This document shows, piece after piece, positions 11,885 to 14,682 of a stretch of 14,682 nt of DNA; within the stretch, counting starts at the first letter, position 1; every line of letters starts with the position of its first letter. Source of the DNA: an uncultured Clostridia bacterium (GTDB lineage: Bacteria > Bacillota > Clostridia > Christensenellales > Borkfalkiaceae). Below the pieces are notes generated by a model. The model did not search any database. It was given only the letters and a program-made list of their open reading frames with translations, and was not told where the DNA came from. A program made the position numbers and the translations under genes. The stretch covers positions 1-14,682 of the forward strand of contig CAKQRE010000035.1 of the NCBI GenBank assembly GCA_934271265.1, in the 5' to 3' direction.

Positions 11885-13345
11885 ATGCCCCCATTTGTAT
11901 GGATCATCATCGCAGTTGCCGTAATCATCGCGATCTTTGCGATCGCCGGCTACCTCAAAGCCCCGCCGGATACGGCTTTCATCATCTCGGGTCCTTTCAG
12001 AAAATCCATTCTGATCGGCAAAGCCGGGTTACGTATTCCTTTCTTTGAAAGAGTGGATAAACTTTCCCTGCGCGTGATGCAGGTAGACGTGAAAACGAGC
12101 GAAGCCGTCCCCACGAACGAGTTTATCAACGTGAATGTAGACGGTGTAGCAAATATCAAGATTTCTTCCAAACCCGAACTGCTGAAAAAGGCGGCGGAAG
12201 CCCTGCTCGGCATGAAACAAGCCGAACTTATCAGTCTCGTAACGCAGGTTCTCGAAGGCAATATGCGTGAGATCGTCGGCTCGGTCGGTTTAAAAGAAAT
12301 GGTTCAGGACAGACAGGGCGTTGCGAAAAAAATCACCGAAAACGTCGTTCCCGATATGGAAAAACTCGGGATCGAGGTCGTGAATTTCAACATTCAGAAC
12401 TTCAAGGACAATGCCGGCACGATCGAGAACATGGGTATCGATAACGTGGAGCAGATCCGCAAAAATGCCCAGATCGCCAAGGCAAACGCACAGAGAGACA
12501 TTGCGATCGCAACCTCGCATGCGCAGGAAGAAGCCAACGCGGTAAAAGTGGAAACGGAAAAGAAGATCGCCGAACAAAACGCCGAACTCGCCGTTCAGCA
12601 GGCGTCCATGAAAGTCCGCGCAGATACGAAGAAAGCGGAAGCGGACGCGGCTTATTCCATTCAGCAGGAAAGTCAGCGTAAAACGATCGAAATCACCAAG
12701 GCGAACGCCGACATCGCAAGAAAAGAGAAAGAATCGGAACTTGCGGAAAAAGCGATCGACCTGAAGGAAAAACAGCTCGACGCAGAAGTCCGCAAACAGG
12801 CGGACGCCATGAACTACAAAATCGCGAAGGAAGCGGAAGCCGAACTCGTAAAACGCCAGAAAGCGGCGGAAGCCTCCCGCTTTGCTACCGAGCAGGAAGC
12901 TGCGGCAAAGAAATACCAGGCGATCATGGAAGCGGAAGCCAAGAGAGCGGAAGCGGAAGCATTGCGCTATTCCATGGAACAGGAAGCGGAAGGTATCCGC
13001 GCGAAAGGTATCGCCGAAGCGGAAGCGATCGAGAAAAAAGCCGAAGCACAGAAGAAGATGGGCGAAGCGTCCGTCCTCGAAATGTACCTGACCGCCCTGC
13101 CCGAAGTCGTGAAGAACGCCGCCGCGCCTCTTGCCTGCACCGACAAGATCGTGATGTACGGAGACGGCAATTCGACAAAAATCGTAAAAGACGTTATGTC
13201 GAGCGCAAGCCAGATCATGGAAGGCATGAAAGAATCGACCGGAATCGATATCGGCTCCCTCCTTGCGGGCATTGTCGGCGGAAAGATCGCCGCAGGCTCC
13301 GCAAAACCGGAAGAAACGAAACCGGAATCCGCAGAAAACGCATGA
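11885..13345 (+). CDS. floT: Flotillin (SPFH/Band 7 membrane scaffold)
   Basis: A 486-residue membrane scaffold protein that organises functional membrane microdomains. One hydrophobic segment at 5-23 anchors it; an SPFH/Band 7 domain covers ~25-200. A long Glu/Ala/Lys-rich coiled coil (~195-395) has repeated EAEA-type motifs, and a C-terminal region includes a Gly-rich GSLLAGIVGGKIAAG patch. The ATG at 11885 has AGGAG 6 nt upstream. Length and layout match bacterial FloT/YuaG. No NfeD-like partner, a frequent neighbour, is next to it. It is monocistronic, with its own promoter and a strong terminator. There is no evident link to the microcompartment. Confidence 0.93.
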   Translation: MPPFVWIIIAVAVIIAIFAIAGYLKAPPDTAFIISGPFRKSILIGKAGLRIPFFERVDKLSLRVMQVDVKTSEAVPTNEFINVNVDGVANIKISSKPELLKKAAEALLGMKQAELISLVTQVLEGNMREIVGSVGLKEMVQDRQGVAKKITENVVPDMEKLGIEVVNFNIQNFKDNAGTIENMGIDNVEQIRKNAQIAKANAQRDIAIATSHAQEEANAVKVETEKKIAEQNAELAVQQASMKVRADTKKAEADAAYSIQQESQRKTIEITKANADIARKEKESELAEKAIDLKEKQLDAEVRKQADAMNYKIAKEAEAELVKRQKAAEASRFATEQEAAAKKYQAIMEAEAKRAEAEALRYSMEQEAEGIRAKGIAEAEAIEKKAEAQKKMGEASVLEMYLTALPEVVKNAAAPLACTDKIVMYGDGNSTKIVKDVMSSASQIMEGMKESTGIDIGSLLAGIVGGKIAAGSAKPEETKPESAENA

Positions 13346-13381
13346 TCCTTTTTAGCAGAATCAATTGTTAAATACTCATCG

Positions 13382-13425
13382 AAAAACGCCGTTTTCCAGA
13401 AAGAGGAAAACGGCGTTACTTTTTT
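13382..13425. terminator. Bidirectional intrinsic terminator
   Basis: A perfect 13-bp stem (13385-13397 with 13405-13417, 7-base loop) is followed by six T on the plus strand and five T on the minus strand. It ends both the flotillin gene and the convergent membrane protein gene. Confidence 0.92.
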
Positions 13426-13463
13426 ACTATGCCGGCCAAGAATAATACGAACCTTCGATCCTG

Positions 13464-13790
13464 TTATCTTTTAGCCAACAAAATGAAAACGGTCGCACTC
13501 AGGGCTATCATCAGAACGATCAGAACGGATAACACGATCGAGGCGATTTTATACCCCTTCTTTCCGCATTTGTAATACCCCGCGATACAGCAAACGGCAA
13601 CGATCGACGAAATCGCCTGCGCTCCGTAAGCAATAATGGTCATGGGTACTACCACAATAAGCGCAAGATCACTCGTCGAAGGTTCTTTTCCGATAAATCC
13701 GACGCAGAGCGACGTTCCGAACACACAACCGGCAACCGCTATCACCGTTAAAACGACGCCCACGATAAAACGTGCTTTTTTTACTTCCAT
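13464..13790 (-). CDS. Small membrane protein of unknown function
   Basis: I do not recognise a family for this 108-residue protein. Hydrophobic stretches lie at 7-32, 42-71 and 81-105, giving three or four membrane helices. Short charged segments sit at 34-41 (GKEPSTSD) and 73-81 (KCGKKGYK), and four cysteines occur at 22, 29, 67 and 68, with a fifth at 75. There is no cleavable signal peptide. A strong ribosome site (GGGAGG, 7 nt before ATG), a good promoter upstream and a shared terminator downstream make it a real gene. It is monocistronic and convergent with the flotillin gene; a membrane-domain partnership is only a guess. Confidence 0.75.
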   Translation of the reverse strand: MEVKKARFIVGVVLTVIAVAGCVFGTSLCVGFIGKEPSTSDLALIVVVPMTIIAYGAQAISSIVAVCCIAGYYKCGKKGYKIASIVLSVLIVLMIALSATVFILLAKR

Positions 13791-13854
13791 ATTATTTCCT
13801 CCCGTTCGTCGGTCGAATCTTCACCTCACCACCGATCACACGACGGCATCCCTC

Positions 13855-13872
13855 TGTTTTTTAGAAAAAACA
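13855..13872. promoter_or_regulatory. 18-bp palindrome in the leader of the membrane protein gene
   Basis: TGTTTTTT-AG-AAAAAACA is a perfect inverted repeat 19 bases downstream of the expected transcription start (about 13891). It could be an operator or a weak hairpin. Confidence 0.35.
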
Positions 13873-13897
13873 AGTGATTTCGACCATTTATGATCTT

Positions 13898-13926
13898 ATT
13901 GTATCATACTTTGCTCAAATATTCAA
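13898..13926 (-). promoter_or_regulatory. Promoter of the small membrane protein gene
   Basis: On the minus strand TTGAAT (13926-13921), a 17-nt spacer and TACAAT (13903-13898) form a good SigA-type promoter, giving a leader of about 100 nt. Confidence 0.65.
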
Positions 13927-14005
13927 GCGAAATTTCAGATTTTTACTTTCAGGCTTACCGCTCGCCCCGCACACGAAAAAACGAAAAATGGTTTTGTCTA
14001 TGCAT

Positions 14006-14155
14006 TGTTAATCCGCCCCTGCTCCCTGCCGCTTTGTTTTTTGTCATCCAAAGCCGACCCCTTGCCCTGCTTATTTTGTCATCCTGAGCCTGCCCCTTAC
14101 CCTACCTGTTTTGTCATCCTGAGCCTTGCACCTTGCCCGGCTTACGAAGGATCTA
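14006..14155. repeat. Degenerate 35-bp tandem repeat with TGTCATCCTGAGC core
   Basis: TGTCATCC begins at 14042, 14077 and 14112, an exact 35-base period, each followed by [TA]GAGCC or a variant and a C-rich stretch. A more decayed unit starts at 14006. The last unit closes with GAAGGATCT (about 14146-14154), the usual partner of this motif. Similar TGTCATCCTGAGC elements are, from memory, common in intergenic DNA of gut Clostridia and Bacteroidetes. A further copy starts at 14493. Confidence 0.75.
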
Positions 14156-14492
14156 AAATAATTAGTAACTATCAGTAAACCGCTATAAACACAGACAAAC
14201 TTACAACTATTTTCATTCTTTTCGGATAACCGCTTTTCTTTTTTCGAAGAGGAGACAACTGCTTTCCGAGTCCGTTTTCTCCTCTTCGAGCATCACCTTT
14301 TTCCGAGAACTCCGTTTATCCCATACAGGTTTGTTGTAACAATTACTTATCGTACGCCCTTAGTCCTTAAGGGACGAAGCCTTTATCGGTATTGAAACTT
14401 TCAGATTATATTTATTTGTGGCGTTTTCTTGTCTCTGTCAGCCCGTCAGGCAGGGCGAAAACTTGGAAGTGTTTTTAACTAGAAACCTTCCT
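14156..14492. other. Non-coding AT-rich stretch with one long hairpin
   Basis: No open frame with a ribosome site is seen here. The notable element is a perfect 12-bp inverted repeat (TCGAAGAGGAGA at 14244-14255 with its complement at 14278-14289, 22-base loop). It has a T-run before it on the plus strand but no terminator-like T-run directly after it on either strand. A smaller hairpin CCCTTA/TAAGGG lies near 14356-14375. Confidence 0.5.
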
Positions 14493-14664
14493 TGTCATCC
14501 TGAGCCGACCCCGTAGCCCTACCCGCGAAGGTGGATTCCCCCGTTGAAGCGGGGTAGACTTCCCCGATAGCGGGGAAGATGTCGGCTTGCCGACAGATGG
14601 GGCGCGTCCTGCAAGGAAGTGGCTGACGAAGTCAGACAAAAGGGGGGCGCCCCCGCCGAGGGGG
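14493..14664. repeat. Dense hairpin array, probably a dispersed intergenic repeat
   Basis: After another TGTCATCCTGAGCC copy come at least five consecutive inverted repeats: CCCCG/CGGGG (14539-14554), CTTCCCCG/CGGGGAAG (14559-14578), TGTCGGC/GCCGACA (14580-14595), CTGAC/GTCAG (14623-14635) and CCCCC/GGGGG (14650-14664). A GGGGGCGCCCCC palindrome (14643-14654) overlaps the last. It is more GC-rich than its surroundings and has no coding signal. The string of hairpins resembles composite REP-like elements; it may continue past the window. Confidence 0.65.
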
Positions 14665-14682
14665 TCTCAAAAAACATAGGAT

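Noticed and set aside
11885..13345. Link between the flotillin and the microcompartment
   Set aside because: It is on the other strand, has its own promoter and terminator, and no known functional tie exists; proximity alone is not evidence.
13890..14087. 65-codon plus-strand frame
   Set aside because: Overlaps the promoter of the membrane protein gene and the repeat array, with no ribosome site.
14006..14155. CRISPR array
   Set aside because: The 35-base units are contiguous degenerate repeats without distinct spacers, and no cas gene is nearby.

Overview
The window is a bacterial microcompartment (BMC) locus from an anaerobic, Gram-positive-type bacterium, most likely an uncultured member of the Clostridia. 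The grounds are strong AGGAGG-type ribosome sites, consensus TTGACA/TATAAT promoters, hairpin-plus-T-run terminators, mid GC content and a class A flavodiiron oxygen/NO-scavenging protein. The taxonomic call is an inference.

Left end (1-236): no gene. A 104-bp imperfect palindrome carries a consensus promoter, and a weak terminator for the BMC operon follows. From 9266 down to 237, all on the minus strand, lies one compact BMC operon. In transcription order it encodes a PduU/EutS-like shell protein, an EutP/PduV-type P-loop protein, a class II aldolase, a PduP-type CoA-acylating aldehyde dehydrogenase, a zinc-type alcohol dehydrogenase, four BMC-H shell proteins, PduL, a BMC-P vertex protein, PduS and PduT. 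A perfect consensus promoter with a repeat-rich, operator-like region precedes it. A probable second promoter lies among the shell genes, and a possible third lies before pduL.

The aldolase, aldehyde dehydrogenase, alcohol dehydrogenase and PduL each carry a terminal amphipathic helix of the encapsulation-peptide type. Together they suggest this scheme: a deoxysugar phosphate (fuculose-1-P or rhamnulose-1-P) is split to DHAP plus lactaldehyde. Part of the lactaldehyde is reduced to 1,2-propanediol, and part is oxidised to lactyl-CoA, then lactyl-phosphate, so that NAD and CoA are recycled inside the shell. No B12 or glycyl-radical diol dehydratase is in the window. The gene set resembles the aldolase-type BMCs (GRM5 and PVM classes), but here without its usual radical enzyme. 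PduS and PduT supply a flavin/Fe-S electron route across the shell, and the EutP-like protein could be the acyl-phosphate-using kinase.

From 9513 rightward on the plus strand are a PHP-domain phosphoesterase on an apparently leaderless transcript, a flavodiiron protein, a short promoter-to-terminator unit that looks like a ~70-nt small RNA, and a flotillin. A small three-helix membrane protein follows on the minus strand and shares a bidirectional terminator with the flotillin. The last ~700 bases are non-coding. They hold a degenerate 35-bp tandem repeat built on a TGTCATCCTGAGC core and a dense run of hairpins that look like dispersed repetitive elements. I see no tRNA, rRNA, insertion sequence or CRISPR array.
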